Positions 1 to 10,085 of a stretch of DNA of 64,000 bases are shown piece by piece. Each line of letters opens with the position of its first letter. Within the stretch, counting starts at the first letter, position 1. Where the stretch lies: the NCBI GenBank assembly GCA_002270565.1, contig NQMI01000133.1:1-64000 (forward strand), read 5' to 3'. The DNA is from Stenocarpella maydis (Eukaryota > Ascomycota > Sordariomycetes > Diaporthales > Diaporthaceae). Under the pieces are notes generated by a model. It was given only the letters and a program-made list of their open reading frames with translations, was not told where the DNA came from and made no database searches. A program made the translations under genes and the position numbers.

Positions 1-343
1 GACGTGGCTGGTTGTGGTGTGCACGCCTAGATTCGCCATCTTGTCGCGGTTGACGTCCCAGGGCTCCGAGACGTGGATCCTCTGCTTGGAGAAGCCGTTG
101 CTGACCAGGCCTGAGATGATGGCCGCGGCCATGTTGCCGCCTCCTGTTGGGGGGGATCGTTAGCCTCGTGAGTCTTGTCCCCATTTGCCCTCGTGCATTT
201 CGAGAGGGGTTTCCCTTGTGTAACGATGGGCAGGACAAAGCTGATGTGGGGGTAGATGCGCCCTCCCCCTTCCCCATCTGTGGTGGTGGTCCTGCTCACG
301 TACCAATGAAGGAGATGTTCTTGCTGGAAAGGTCAGGTGCCAT
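1..343 (-). CDS. Pyrroline-5-carboxylate reductase, 5' part (runs off the window)
   Basis: Last step of proline synthesis: NAD(P)H-dependent reduction of delta-1-pyrroline-5-carboxylate, in the cytosol. Exon 1 is 343-304 (starts MAPDLSSKNISFIG) and exon 2 begins at 143; the intron 303-144 has a GTACGT donor and an AACAG acceptor. Joining them gives the dinucleotide-binding turn IGGGNMAAAI, followed by ISGLVSNGF, IHVSEPW and LGVHTTTSH, all typical of the N-terminal Rossmann domain of P5CR. Only about 60 residues are present; the dimerisation domain lies beyond base 1. The splice junction interrupts the glycine-rich loop. The family call rests on this N-terminal motif alone but is distinctive. 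Confidence 0.85.
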
Positions 344-1265
344 GTTTTCCCGCTTCTGCGCCGGTGAGACTGGGGTGTGAGCGGCGAGGTTGTTCAAGAC
401 GAGTGTGCCTCTGGCGGTCCATGACAACCGTCACTGAGCATTGACCACGCCCGGTCGTAAATAAGTGAGAGCTCATGTCGAGCGAGCAGCAGCAGTAGTC
501 CGAAGACGGAGCATGTTTTGAAGGGTAAGGGTTGCTGCTCCCTCCATCATCCTCGCAGTCCAACATGATTTCATGTCAGCTTTTCCCTTCCCAGACACCA
601 CCTACTCAGAACCTTAGTTAGCTACCTACTTGGGCGTAGGTAGCTAACTAAGCACACTCAGCCTGGTCCGCACTGGAGGTGTGCGTGACCCGAGGAGCAC
701 CATCGGGGCGCTGGGACAAGCAACAGAAGGGGATGAGAAGCCCAAGCCCGCGTCGACGTCTCGCTGCCGTCAGCCTTAGCCTGCCTGCATTTACGAACCG
801 GATGCTCATGTAGGTCGCCACGAAGCACTTGGCTGCATTGGGAAGGGATGCATTGCATCTCGAGATGGAGGGCGAGGCACCGGGGAGATTGGAATGGCCT
901 GGCCTGGTCCCAACGTCTCGATGCAGGCTGTCAAAATCCAGTGACAGCTGCAGGCTGCCCTGCCCCGGGCTGCCCCGGGCTGCCCCGGCTGCAAGGCTCC
1001 TTTTCCTTCCTTTCTCCCCCCTCTCTATTGCACGACAGGGAGGCGCGTGGCGAAGGAAGTGCCGCCAGAGAGAAACCTGGCCAGCCGTTGAGCCTTGGAT
1101 CGAGTGGCTGGCTGCATTATACACCAGACGAGGCCGAATATTCCCGTTACATGGGTCCCCTTGGAGGGTCGTTCAATATCTGCACTGCAGTCTGCAGTCT
1201 GTCTGCAGTCGAACTATAAAAGTCTCGTGGCCAAGCTTTTTCCGCGTCCTTACTTTCCCTTTCCG

Positions 1266-1301
<36 letters not shown>

Positions 1302-1560
1302 CTCTCTCCTGATCCGTGCCCACTCCCACTATTAGGTGGACGAGGGTAGATTTTCAGATGTCCTGATATACAGAACACCCACTCAGGACTACCCCCAGCC
1401 GGATTCCCACTATTAGGTGGATGAACCGCTGGTCCAGACTCCCAACCAGAAATAACTATCTTGTCTCACTTTTCATCCCTAGCGGACTACCAGGTCTCCT
1501 GGTCGCCACTGAAAAAGTGCCAGTGTCACAACTAGTGCCGCGCGCCTGGCGAGGTCAGCC
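344..1560. other. Intergenic region between P5CR and the small Cys-rich gene
   Basis: No supportable gene. It holds the presumed P5CR promoter, a (TC)n microsatellite, and two copies of a 17-bp direct repeat (tcccactattaggtgga) near 1325 and 1407. Open frames on both strands around 650-1335 have no recognisable protein features and partly run through the simple repeat. Confidence 0.6.
1270..1299. repeat. (TC)15 microsatellite
   Basis: Uninterrupted dinucleotide tract followed by further pyrimidine-rich sequence, about 260 bp upstream of the small Cys-rich gene. Pyrimidine tracts of this kind are common in fungal promoters and 5' leaders. Confidence 0.95.
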
Positions 1561-1952
1561 ATGTGCATCCAGGTCAACGACCTCTTCAAGTGCGGCCACC
1601 GCGCGTTCAACAAATTCGACAACTGCCCCGAATTTGTACATACCTTCTCATCCCTGTCCCTCGCCCATTATGGACCTCACCCTCAGAGCTCTATCATAAG
1701 CCTCCCTCCGTCAGGGTCATCACATGTTTGGACACCCACCTTTTTCGACGTCCACCGGCTGACTGATATTGGCAGGGAAGGTCGTGCCTCGGGGCCGGAG
1801 GCAAGCATGAGCACGTCGCGGTCGACCGGGTGTGTCAGGACTGCAATCTGAGGGAGTCCCAGGGCAACAGGCCGGTTGGCGGCGAGGACTCAAGCGGGAA
1901 GAAGGACCCGTGGTGGGATGGTGACCCATGGAGAAAGTACAGGAAGGGGTGA
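1561..1952 (+). CDS. Small cysteine-rich protein of unknown function (83 aa, two exons)
   Basis: Exons 1561-1635 and 1776-1952; the 140-nt intron has a GTACAT donor and a GGCAG acceptor and joins two frames in phase 0. The product starts MCIQVNDLFKCGHR and continues FNKFDNCPEF, then GRSCLGAGGKHEH and VCQDCNLRE, and ends in a Trp/Lys-rich tail (DPWWDGDPWRKYRKG). The MCxxV...CGH...C...CxxC layout resembles the short 'MC...CGH...CxxC' proteins scattered through Pezizomycotina genomes, which have no known function. There is no signal peptide, so it is probably intracellular; the paired cysteines and histidines could bind zinc. It is too short to stand out as an open frame before splicing. The join is supported by continuous Cys spacing across it, not by any search. 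Confidence 0.6.
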
Positions 1953-2410
1953 AGATGCTGTGAGCACCGAGGCACACGAGTCGGCGTAGGTGGGCTCGAA
2001 CGCACAAGGGGACGATGGACAACGGGAAGAACACGAAGCTTAAGGACGGCAGAAGAGTCATTATTTTCCACTTGGTGACCTATCTTCATGACTTTGCTCT
2101 TGTTGGTCGGGCGGTGGCACGGACTTCGCTATACATTTTAAGGCGAAGGCGACGGGGGCAAATCTGACTTGGATGCAATACTGATGACACCTCCCACAAG
2201 CGCGGAAGCCCTCAAATTGCCCTGGAAGAGGAAATATTATAACAGGAAACCCTATCAAACCTTTTTTAAAGCACAGATTCGCTAATAATCCGCTCGCCGG
2301 TTTATATCGTCGCTGACGGTATGCTCCCAAAACTCCATGACCGAATCTTGTTTGTGAAATGAGCAAACCCAAACCAGGAAAATCCCCATGGCAGTTGCAA
2401 CATGTCCCCA
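1953..2410. other. Intergenic stretch downstream of the Cys-rich gene and the aquaglyceroporin
   Basis: Lies between the 3' ends of two convergent genes. No recognisable gene or RNA is seen; it presumably holds both terminators. Confidence 0.5.
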
Positions 2411-4276
2411 TTACTTCCTCAAGAGCTTCCGCCACTTGTGCTGCTCCTTCGACCAGCGGTAGTTAATAGGCGACTCGCTGCCGACGAAAACAACAGCATC
2501 GTATACGGCGCCCCCCACGAGAGCCCCGGAGATGCCGGCGCCCCACGGGCCGTACGCCCAGAAGCCGGTGCCGAAGAGGTCCGGGGTCCGGTACCCGCCG
2601 GCCAGGGCGGCGAGGCGGAGGCCCAGGTCAGCGGCCGGGTTCATGGCGCCCCCGGTGTTGTAGCCCAGGGCCATCTTGAGCACGACCACCAGCAGGCCGA
2701 GGATGAACGCGTGCATGCCCGCACCGGGCGGGTTGTTCTGGTCATCGCCGAGCGAGAGGACGACCACCAGCAGGACGGCCGCGCCCAGGAACTCTGAGAA
2801 GAAGGCCGTGGCTGGGCTGACCCAGGGCTGCGGGACTGTGAACCAGCTTGGATATGTTTCCGTCCTGCGTGTGCGCGCATCCTGGGTCAGCGGGATGTCT
2901 CACCTGGGGAGGTGGGGTGCAAAGTCAGTTTGGGGGGGGGGGGCTGGGCACTGACATCGTCGGGTCAACCTCCATGATCGCATCGTAGTACAGCGCGAGC
3001 GCGAGGATCCCGCCCGCAAACGCACCAATGACCTGCACAACAACGTAGGCGATGCAGCGCTTCAAGGGGAAGCCACGGTAGACCGTGAGCGAGATGGAGA
3101 TGGCCGGGTTCATGTGGGCGCCGGAGACGCCGCCGCCCAGGTAGATGCCAAACATGAAGGCGAGCCCCCACGCCCAGCACAGCGTCTCGTACGTGCCGTA
3201 CTGCGAGGGCTGGTCCCTGGACAGGCTGACGCTCAGCGTGCCGGCCACGCCCAGGAACACCGACATGGCCGTGCACAGGATCTCGGCCATAAGCTCTGGG
3301 TACTTTGCGCGGAACCGCGCCCACCAGTTGCGCATCGAGTTGGGGTCCGTCTTGCCGGCCTCGACCTCGTCCTGCTCGCGCTGCCCGCCGTGCCTGTCCG
3401 CGTCGATCTGGAACTTCCTGGCCGTCTCGGTGCCCTCGTCCTGCTCGCCCTGCTGGGTCTGCCACGACGCCTGCGGCCGCGGCTCCTGGAGCGCCTCGTC
3501 CGAGCCGGCGGCCCCTTCCTTTGTGGGTGTCTTGCGGAGGCCCTTCTCCACGTCGTCATCGTCGTTCTTGGGCGCTTTCGATCGCCGCATCGTATGGGGC
3601 AGCGGCTCGCCCAGGCTGAACACTGGATTTTCCTTGTCCTAGAACATGATAGAAGTGTTAGGTTTGAAACATCACATGGTGGGGTAGAAGACGATGATGC
3701 GGGTGGGAGTCCATCGCTTTGAGTAGGATCACGAGCAGTGTTTGGGGAGAGTCTTACCTGCTCACGCTTAGGGCCAGGCTCTTCGCCAACGTGTGGCAGG
3801 GGCTCTCCAAGACTGAAATTCGGCTTGTCCCTCTCCTGATCGTACCACGGGTTCTCTTCACGGTACTCCACAGAAGCCAGCCGCCCCTTAGGCCTGGCCC
3901 GCTGCTTAGCAAACTCAGTCACGAGTTGCTCCAGGTTCTCGACCCCGTCCTCGTCTAGTTGTGATATCACGCGAGATATCTTATCCGAGATCTTCGGGTC
4001 GTCGTACATTCTCCCTAGCGCGTGGGACGCGGACGTGGAATGACGATTGGTCATGGCCGGGCGCAACCTGGGCCTATCCGTGCCTTCCAACGGCTGACCA
4101 GTGCCTTGGGCTCTATCGACTTTCTTCGGATGCTGGAAGTAGTCGCTCTCTTCACCCTGTTTTCTGCTCGAAGCATCGGCTGACCGATGCCACTTAGAAC
4201 TGCTTGTCTGTTGTTGCTCCACATCATCTTGGTCACCGTGGTGCCCGCGACGAGTCTCGCTTGCTTCTTCAGACAT
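2411..4276 (-). CDS. Aquaglyceroporin, MIP family (Fps1-like, about 551 aa)
   Basis: Membrane channel for glycerol and water, used in osmoadaptation. Exons 4276-3758, 3638-2956 and 2864-2411; the introns (119 and 91 nt) have GTAAG/CTAG and GTCAGT/GCAG ends and keep frame. Both half-membrane NPA boxes are present: GAHMNPAISIS in the first half and GAMNPAADLGLR in the second. The Asp after the second box is typical of glycerol-conducting members. Six hydrophobic segments fill the C-terminal 290 residues. A long hydrophilic N-terminus (about 250 aa, Arg/Lys/Asp-rich) matches the regulatory extension of fungal Fps1-type channels. That extension carries the motif FSLGEPLPH twice, at residues 154-162 and 180-188, one copy on each side of the first intron. 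The start at 4276 gives the longest frame; a later Met cannot be excluded. Confidence 0.85.
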
Positions 4277-4651
4277 TCTCTTCAGATACGTCTCCCTGTA
4301 TGACGGTCAGCTACAGATTTTCAAAAAGATGGCAGTCATCGGTCAAAGAAACAAACTCGCAGTGTACCCCCGGCAGGTATGGTTGCTATGAGACCAGGCT
4401 ATCGTGTTGGCTGTCTCCACCAGGGCGTCGATAATGTCGAGGCCGGGAAATTTGGTCTTCACAATTGTCCAGAGGCGGAATTTCTGGTCCTGTAAATCCG
4501 GAATGGATAGACTGTTGCAATTTCTCCAACTTCCAATGCAGCAAAGAGAAGCAAGCAGGATGAAATGTTGAGGGGCTTACCTGAACACTCTATGAGAGGG
4601 CCTATTCGTTCTTACTTACCAGTAGGTGACGCCAGCTGAAAATTGCCCATG
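4277..4651. other. Promoter side of the aquaglyceroporin gene
   Basis: No gene seen. Presumed 5' leader and promoter of the minus-strand aquaglyceroporin, running into the debris zone to the right. Confidence 0.4.
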
Positions 4652-4826
4652 GTACCAGCGTGCCCTGACAGCCGTACGATGTCCGCTGGATGATTGCCGG
4701 TAAGCAGGACGGAGACGAGTTCCTGCCAGGGTTGTTCGACAAGAACTCCTTTGTCGAGACCCTTTGAGGCTGGGCTCGCACCGTCGTTGTTGGTCGTGCG
4801 CGCCTGAGCGGCATTCCCATGGCAGT
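4652..4826 (+). pseudogene. Acetyl-CoA carboxylase fragment (carboxyltransferase domain), broken
   Basis: From 4669 the frame reads QPYDVRWMIAGKQDGDEF, then LPGLFDKNSFVETL, a TGA at 4765-4767, and GWARTVVVGRARLSGIPM. This is the conserved core of the carboxyltransferase domain of fungal acetyl-CoA carboxylase, which makes malonyl-CoA for fatty acid synthesis. Just upstream, VPACP in another frame may continue the homology, implying a frameshift near 4668. After GIPMA the similarity stops abruptly. About 55 residues remain of a protein normally over 2,200 aa long, so this is a non-functional gene scrap and not the resident gene. How it got here is not visible. Confidence 0.75.
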
Positions 4827-5144
4827 GCCTTCTGACGTAACTAAAGCCCTGCACTGCTGCTAGCGCAAGGCATCGACAGTCTAGTTTCTGAACCAGGCCG
4901 TGCCGCTGGACCCATCCCGGAGCACTTTCTCCGCCGTGCGAAGGACGCGTTCGTGCCTGGGTCGGACAACATCCCGCTGGTGCTCCACATTACAAGCATG
5001 ATGATATCTGAGGTGCCACAGGGTTGGCAAACTCGAAGATTGAGGCTCTGCAGGGGCTCTTGTGGCCACCCGAAAACTCAAAGGTATCGGGGGGAAGTAA
5101 AGCTCCTGTCAAGGCGTCGATCATCGAGGCTTGTGGAAGCAGAG
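4827..5144. other. Unassigned sequence left of the MITE
   Basis: The plus strand has an open, coding-like frame around 5021-5144 (LANSKIEALQGLLWPPENSK). When the transposon and one copy of its 9-bp duplication are removed, this frame continues on the right side as ARGCEFIHAAHLNESRC. I do not recognise it; it may be another broken gene into which the element inserted. Confidence 0.35.
5136..5144. repeat. Left 9-bp target-site duplication of the MITE
   Basis: The sequence gaagcagag directly abuts the left terminal repeat and is repeated exactly at 5752-5760. Confidence 0.85.
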
Positions 5145-5751
5145 CAGTCAACGTACGCCCACCCAGCTATTTGCGTGCGCCCACCCAAAAATACAAAAAA
5201 AACAAGCGTGCAGCCCATACAAAATCAAGTACCTTTTTTAAAACCCCTGCTTAGAACCCCTGCTCTGCCCCTCTATTGCCCCTCCACTAGTTCTATTACC
5301 CCTCTAATAGTAATGCTATACCTCTTAATTTTAGCACTCACAGCCTCCTCCCTCCCTTAAGCCCTTTTCTCCCTTAGGCCCCTCCCTTGAAAGAGTTACT
5401 TCCTCTAAAAAGGCCCTTCTAAATAACTTCTCTAAAGGGCCTTAATTTTTTACTTTTTTTGTTTAAAAAAAAGAGGCTTTTTAAAAAGAAGGGCCCTCTA
5501 GAGGGATAAAGGGAGGGGCCTAAGGAAGGGAGGAGGCTATGGGTGCTGGAATCAAGATGTACAGCGTTGCTATTAGAGTAGCAATAGAGGGGCAGAGTAG
5601 GGGTTCTGAGAAGCTATAGCAGGGGTTCTAAGCAGGGGTTTTAGATAGGGGTTTTAAAAAAGGTCCTTTATTTTTTATAGGGCTGTATGCTTAATTTTTT
5701 GTATTTTTGGGTGGGCGCACGGAAAAAGCTGGGGTGAGCGTACGTTGACTG
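5145..5751. mobile_element. Foldback MITE, probably Mutator-like (MULE) type, 607 bp
   Basis: The ends are inverted copies of CAGTCAACGTACGC[C/T]CACCC followed, after a 1-nt indel, by AGCT; similarity continues inwards for roughly 250-280 bp on each side, so the whole element can fold on itself. The flanks 5136-5144 and 5752-5760 are identical 9-bp direct repeats (gaagcagag), a perfect target-site duplication. TIRs hundreds of bp long plus an 8-10-bp duplication are hallmarks of Mutator-like elements. There is no open frame for a transposase, so it must be non-autonomous. The core is low-complexity, rich in CCCCT/AGGGG and T/A runs. The arms have diverged by point changes and small indels, but the duplication is intact, suggesting moderate age. 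Confidence 0.85.
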
Positions 5752-5760
5752 GAAGCAGAG
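5752..5760. repeat. Right 9-bp target-site duplication of the MITE
   Basis: The sequence gaagcagag directly abuts the right terminal repeat and is identical to 5136-5144. Confidence 0.85.
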
Positions 5761-6467
5761 CCAGGGGTTGTGAGTTCATCCACGCGGCTCACTTAAACGA
5801 GTCCCGCTGTATAAAGTGGGCCACTGGGAGATCAATTCGTCCGCCTGGGCAGCGGCGAATTCAGATAAAAAATATTGACATCGATGATGCACTAGAAGAA
5901 AAATGAGTCAAAATAAGAGGGGCAAGAAAGTACCAATAAGAAAATTGACAGAAGCCCATGAAGTCCTGGGCCTTGATTGCTTACCGGATTCTGTTGCAGT
6001 GCCAGGGCTATACCATGGTGTGTCGTCACGTTCTCGGATCTCGCCGCTGGGGAGCACACAGATGAGGTCGACCACCAAGCGACCCACCAATAGGAATACC
6101 CAAGACAGTAAGACCCTGGCTCAAGTTTTGCCATCGTACAGCGACCTACCCTGCCAGTCTCGGTGCCATGTTGGCCTGCAGGCAAGGAATTGAGTTCAAG
6201 GCCACGGGTCTACCCGCTCGCGTAACGAGCTTGGATGAGCCGCATCAACTATTGGTATGCTTCGCACACAATGGCTTACACCGGCTCTCATACCGTGGGT
6301 GGATCGAGGTACTAGACCCTTGGGGGCAGTTATCTTTGTATCAACTGGTCTCTATGTCCAAATCGCCGCCCTTTTGCACATGAATCCGACAGTATACCCG
6401 ATGCTAGGTTTAATACTGGCAAAATAGAAGAGTCTAAGCCGTCGCTCCCAGAGAATAGGGGGAACAC
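5761..6467. other. Intergenic region between the MITE and UTP14
   Basis: Short frames on both strands, for example a minus-strand frame near 5908-6090 reading LVVDLICVLPSGEIRERDDT, look protein-like, but I do not recognise them and no complete gene can be built. The right end holds the UTP14 3' region. Confidence 0.4.
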
Positions 6468-9307
6468 TCAAACTGCGGGCTTGGCCATAGGTGCGATGAT
6501 TCCTTGCTTCACAATGACCCTTGGCTTTGTCGACGCTTGGAATGACTCCTTCGTCATCCACTCGGGTCCAACAGGGAGGCGAAGAGACCGCTCGTACTGC
6601 TGCCTGGACTCGAAAGGATGCGGGAGCTGCGAGGCTAGGAATTTCTCGTTCTGGGTTGAGGGTATTGTTAGCGAACGCTTTCTTGTTTGCGCCCTCAACC
6701 AAAGGACGCGACGGTGACGCTTACCTTGCGATTCCTCTTCTCGTTGACGATGACTCGCTCCAGCTTTGCGTCCTTCCTATCCTTCCTCTTGATGCCTTCT
6801 TTTTTTGTCATCACCTTGCCCTTGTTGCGCTTCTGAGCCCGCTTGCTGATACCCTCGCCGGCCCAGCTGCCCCAGCCTGGCATTGTGTTGTCGACCATTT
6901 TCTCGTCGTCCTCGGACATGATGGCTTCTTTCTCTGCTTCAAACTCGGCCACGACTTCATCGCCAGCAAAGGCGCGGTCTGCAAGGTCAAGGTCACGGAC
7001 CGCAAGGGGGTGGTGGAACTCGTCATCTGAAGAGTCATCCCCGGCTTGTAGAGTGGACATAGGCCCTTTAACTGCTGCTTTTTGTTCCTTTTTCGTCTTG
7101 GAAGGCTTCGCGGGCTGGCTGGCCACTACAGTGTCATGTAGCTCCAAGACGGCCCCAGACTTGTCATCTGTGGTCTTCTTCTTCTTTCTCTCAACAGCAG
7201 CTGATTTCCCGTTCGACCATGCGCCTTGCTGGCCTGGGGCTGATGACATGTCGTTGCCATCTGTTGTAGATGACTTGTCTGTGCGGGCGCTCGAGAGGCC
7301 ACCCTTCGACGGCTTCTCCTTTGCACTGTTGGCAACCGAAGGCTTGGCTTGTTGCGAGACGCGCTTCTTCTGTTCCGGCAGGCCGTATGATCGGCGTCCT
7401 ACCTGAACCTCGGTATCATCTTCGTCCTCCCGGTCTGATCCAGATTCAAGATCACGACGAATTTCCGCCACGAGTTCATCGTTCTCTTGCTTACGCGCCG
7501 CCTCAGCCCTCTGCATGAACTTGAGCTTCATCAGATTGGCGTGCGGACCCTCGTCTTCGACCTCGTCATCTTCATCAAGCTCCTTAAGCAGTCTGGAGTT
7601 CCCGTTCTCATCTCCCGATGAAGATGTCGCATCTGACCCATCGTCTTCGCCCTCGCTCCCACCGGTCCTCCCTTCGATCCGCCTTCTCAGCTCCTCGTCT
7701 CTTCTGGCCATATCGGTGAGGCCTGCTCGATAGTCGTCATCCCACGCAGCACGACCGGTCTTGGACCCCATCTTGGCCCACTTGCTGTCTTTGTGTTTTG
7801 CGCCCACTCTCTCCAAGGCACGCCGTCGGGCGGCAGCCTCGCGCTCGTCCTCGGAATCGATTTCCCCACTGGCCTTCATCTCCTCGTGCAATCTAGCTTC
7901 TTCGCCCAGTCGCTCCTTGCGGTGGACCCTGCGGTAACTCTTGGACTTGATCTTCTTGATGCGCTTCGCGCGCTTTTGCTCGCGAGACTGAATTTCACGG
8001 TCCTTCCGGCGCTGGGCCCAGAGAGCTTTCAGCTCGGAACGAGAGATGGTCTGCTCGTCGCCGTTGGCGTCGAGCTTCTTCTCCTGTTCCTTTTGTGACT
8101 GAGACCCAGGCGCGAGACCAGACTCCTCCATAATAGACAAGATCGCCTGCTCAAGCTCCGTGCCAGCGGTATTCTTGGTCAGGGGGAGAAGTTCGCCGTT
8201 GTCAAGACCAGCATCGTGAAGAGTATCCGGAAGCGGGAACATGAGGTGATCTGCGCGGCGGTTCTGCTTGACGGTCTCATTCCACCTGTCTAACATCTTG
8301 TTCGTTTGTTCGTAGGCGGCAATGCGATCCAGCCGGTCCTGGCGACGCCTGGCGAGTGGTACATCGAGCTTCTTGGACGTGCCTTTCTTGCCCTCCTCAG
8401 CTCTCACTTCTTTCTTCACCCGCTTTACACTTCTCTTGATGTCAGGATTTTTGATTTCCGACAGCCCAAGGTCTTCTAGAGAAGTACCCTTCTTTGAGCG
8501 CGGATCACTGTCCGCTTCTGCCTCATTCTCGTCGGCATCGGCATAGTTTTTGAACAGTTTCTCAAGTTTTGCCTTCCCGGCGGGATTCACTTCATCGTCG
8601 GACTCATCGGACTCATTTTCCTCGTCGTCAAGGTCGGTCTCTGACTCTGATTCTTCCTCATCCGACCCAGACTCCGTATCGCCTTGGGAGCCCTCGTCCT
8701 CATCGTCGTCTGAAGACTGCATCAGCGCGTCGGCAAGGTCGATAGCATCTGAGCCCAGCGACTCGCCGTCGTCTCCAGCATCGTCTTCGTCGCCAGAGCT
8801 CCCAGCTCGTTTTTTCTTTTTCTGCGTGTGGCTACCTCCGAATGCGTAGCCGTCGTATTTCTCGTCGTCGCTTTCTCCAAATGCCTCGTCACTCTCGATC
8901 TCGGAATCGTCATCATCATCGTTGACACCCACGTGCCACTCATGGCCCTCGCTATCACTGCCGCCATCTACCTCCTCGCCATCGCTTTCGCTCTCGCCAT
9001 CCTCGGCAGCGTCGTGTCGTAGGCGCTTCTTTCGGGGACCCTCGCCCTCGTCCTCGTCTTCTTCTTCGTCGTCTTCGTCGTCCTCGTCCCGACGGTGCTT
9101 GCCGCCTCTTGGTTGTTTGTCTGGGTCGAGCTCGAGGTCTCGTCCGCGCCTCGTCATGCGGTCCGGCTGGACCTGTTTCCCAGCAATTGCGAAGGCATCG
9201 AGTGCATGGGCCCGGGCTTTCGCTTTGGATTTTTGGTTAGTTCGCTTCGGCGCTTTGGGCTGCGAATTGCCCAGAAGGCTTCTACCATGAGATTGACGGC
9301 CCGGCAT
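6468..9307 (-). CDS. UTP14: U3 snoRNP (SSU processome) protein Utp14
   Basis: Nucleolar factor for 18S rRNA maturation. Utp14 is the known activator of the DEAH helicase Dhr1 in the small-subunit processome. Exons 9307-6725 and 6650-6468 are joined by a 74-nt intron (GTAAGC donor, CCCAG acceptor) to give 921 aa. The N-terminus (MPGRQSHGRSLL) is basic, followed by long acidic runs (residues about 70-300) and then the Utp14 core with Lys/Arg-rich helices (KRIKKIKSKSYRRVHRKERL). The C-terminus has the diagnostic MPGWGSWAG motif; the second exon supplies NEKFLASQLPHPFESRQQYE and the final conserved block. Met at 9307 is chosen because upstream in-frame residues are not family-like. It shares a divergent promoter with the mL41 gene. 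Confidence 0.93.
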
Positions 9308-9692
9308 TTTGGATTCGGGCGTAGCCAAATGAGAGAAAAATATGGGCTGCGACACAAAACAGAACAAAACTTGTAGAGGATGGGTGACCTACCCAAAAAT
9401 TTAGAGTGCAGCCGCTTATCGATAGCAGACCGCCGGAGCTGCGGCAGGCAATTGGCACCGAAAATCCGCTGGAAAACCAACCATGACCTCCAACTTCGAC
9501 TGTCGATAGCTGCCTCGCCCGAACAATCGATGCGCCAATTGGTGATGACCCTGCCTAAGCATTGAATTATCTGGGTATTCTCGCTCATCGTGTTTGTACA
9601 CTCCCCAGACCTCATCGTTCGCCCCGGCACGGCCGAGATAGACCACCCAGGACGGATCTGCACCGAGTCGACCTGCGAACCAGACAGCAACC
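9308..9692. promoter_or_regulatory. Bidirectional promoter region of UTP14 and mL41
   Basis: Only 385 bp separate the two divergent start codons, so both promoters and 5' leaders must lie here. Both products serve ribosome production (cytosolic and mitochondrial), which makes shared control plausible. No specific factor site is claimed. Confidence 0.6.
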
Positions 9693-10085
9693 ATGTTCAG
9701 GCCGACACAAGCCCTCGGCAAGAAGTTCCGCAAGCTGCGCTTGACGACCAAGGACATCAACAAGGGCTTCTACAAGGGAAATCGCACAGGAAAGATGGGA
9801 ACCCACGACAAATGGGGTGGCTTCAGGGTTGACTTCTCGAAAGTGCGCACATACGTGGTGCCCGCAGGGCTGGACACATTTAAGGTTGGTATTAGCCTTG
9901 CCCCGTCTTCCTCAGTGATGGTGCCGGAATCTATGTACTGATCATTTGCGCAGCTCACGCCATTCGTCACCGAGAATGTGAGACCAAAGTCGGGCATGGA
10001 GACTTACCGGGCCTACGGCATGGAGGGCCCCAGGAGTCCCAAGCTGTACCTGGACAGGTGGAAGGCGGAGAACGGGCTGGACTGA
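9693..10085 (+). CDS. Mitochondrial large ribosomal subunit protein mL41 (MRPL27 family)
   Basis: Structural protein of the mitochondrial large ribosomal subunit. Exons 9693-9884 and 9954-10085 flank a 69-nt intron (GTTGGT donor, GCGCAG acceptor) in phase 0; the product is 107 aa. Family landmarks are LTTKDINKGFYKGNRTGKMG, HDKWGGFRVDFSKVRTYVVP, GLDTFKLTPFV and the C-terminal YLDRWKAENGLD. Length and architecture match fungal MRPL27/mL41, which are about 100-150 aa. The basic N-terminus (MFRPTQALGKKFRKLRL) fits mitochondrial import. Confidence 0.92.

Noticed and set aside
829..1335. 168-codon plus-strand frame upstream of the small Cys-rich gene
   Set aside because: Its C-terminus is translated from the (TC)n microsatellite and the rest has no protein-like features.
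5752..5830. Possible tRNA to the right of the MITE (gttgtgagttcatcc)
   Set aside because: The T-arm-like string does not pair properly and no matching acceptor, D or anticodon arm could be drawn on either side, with or without the element.
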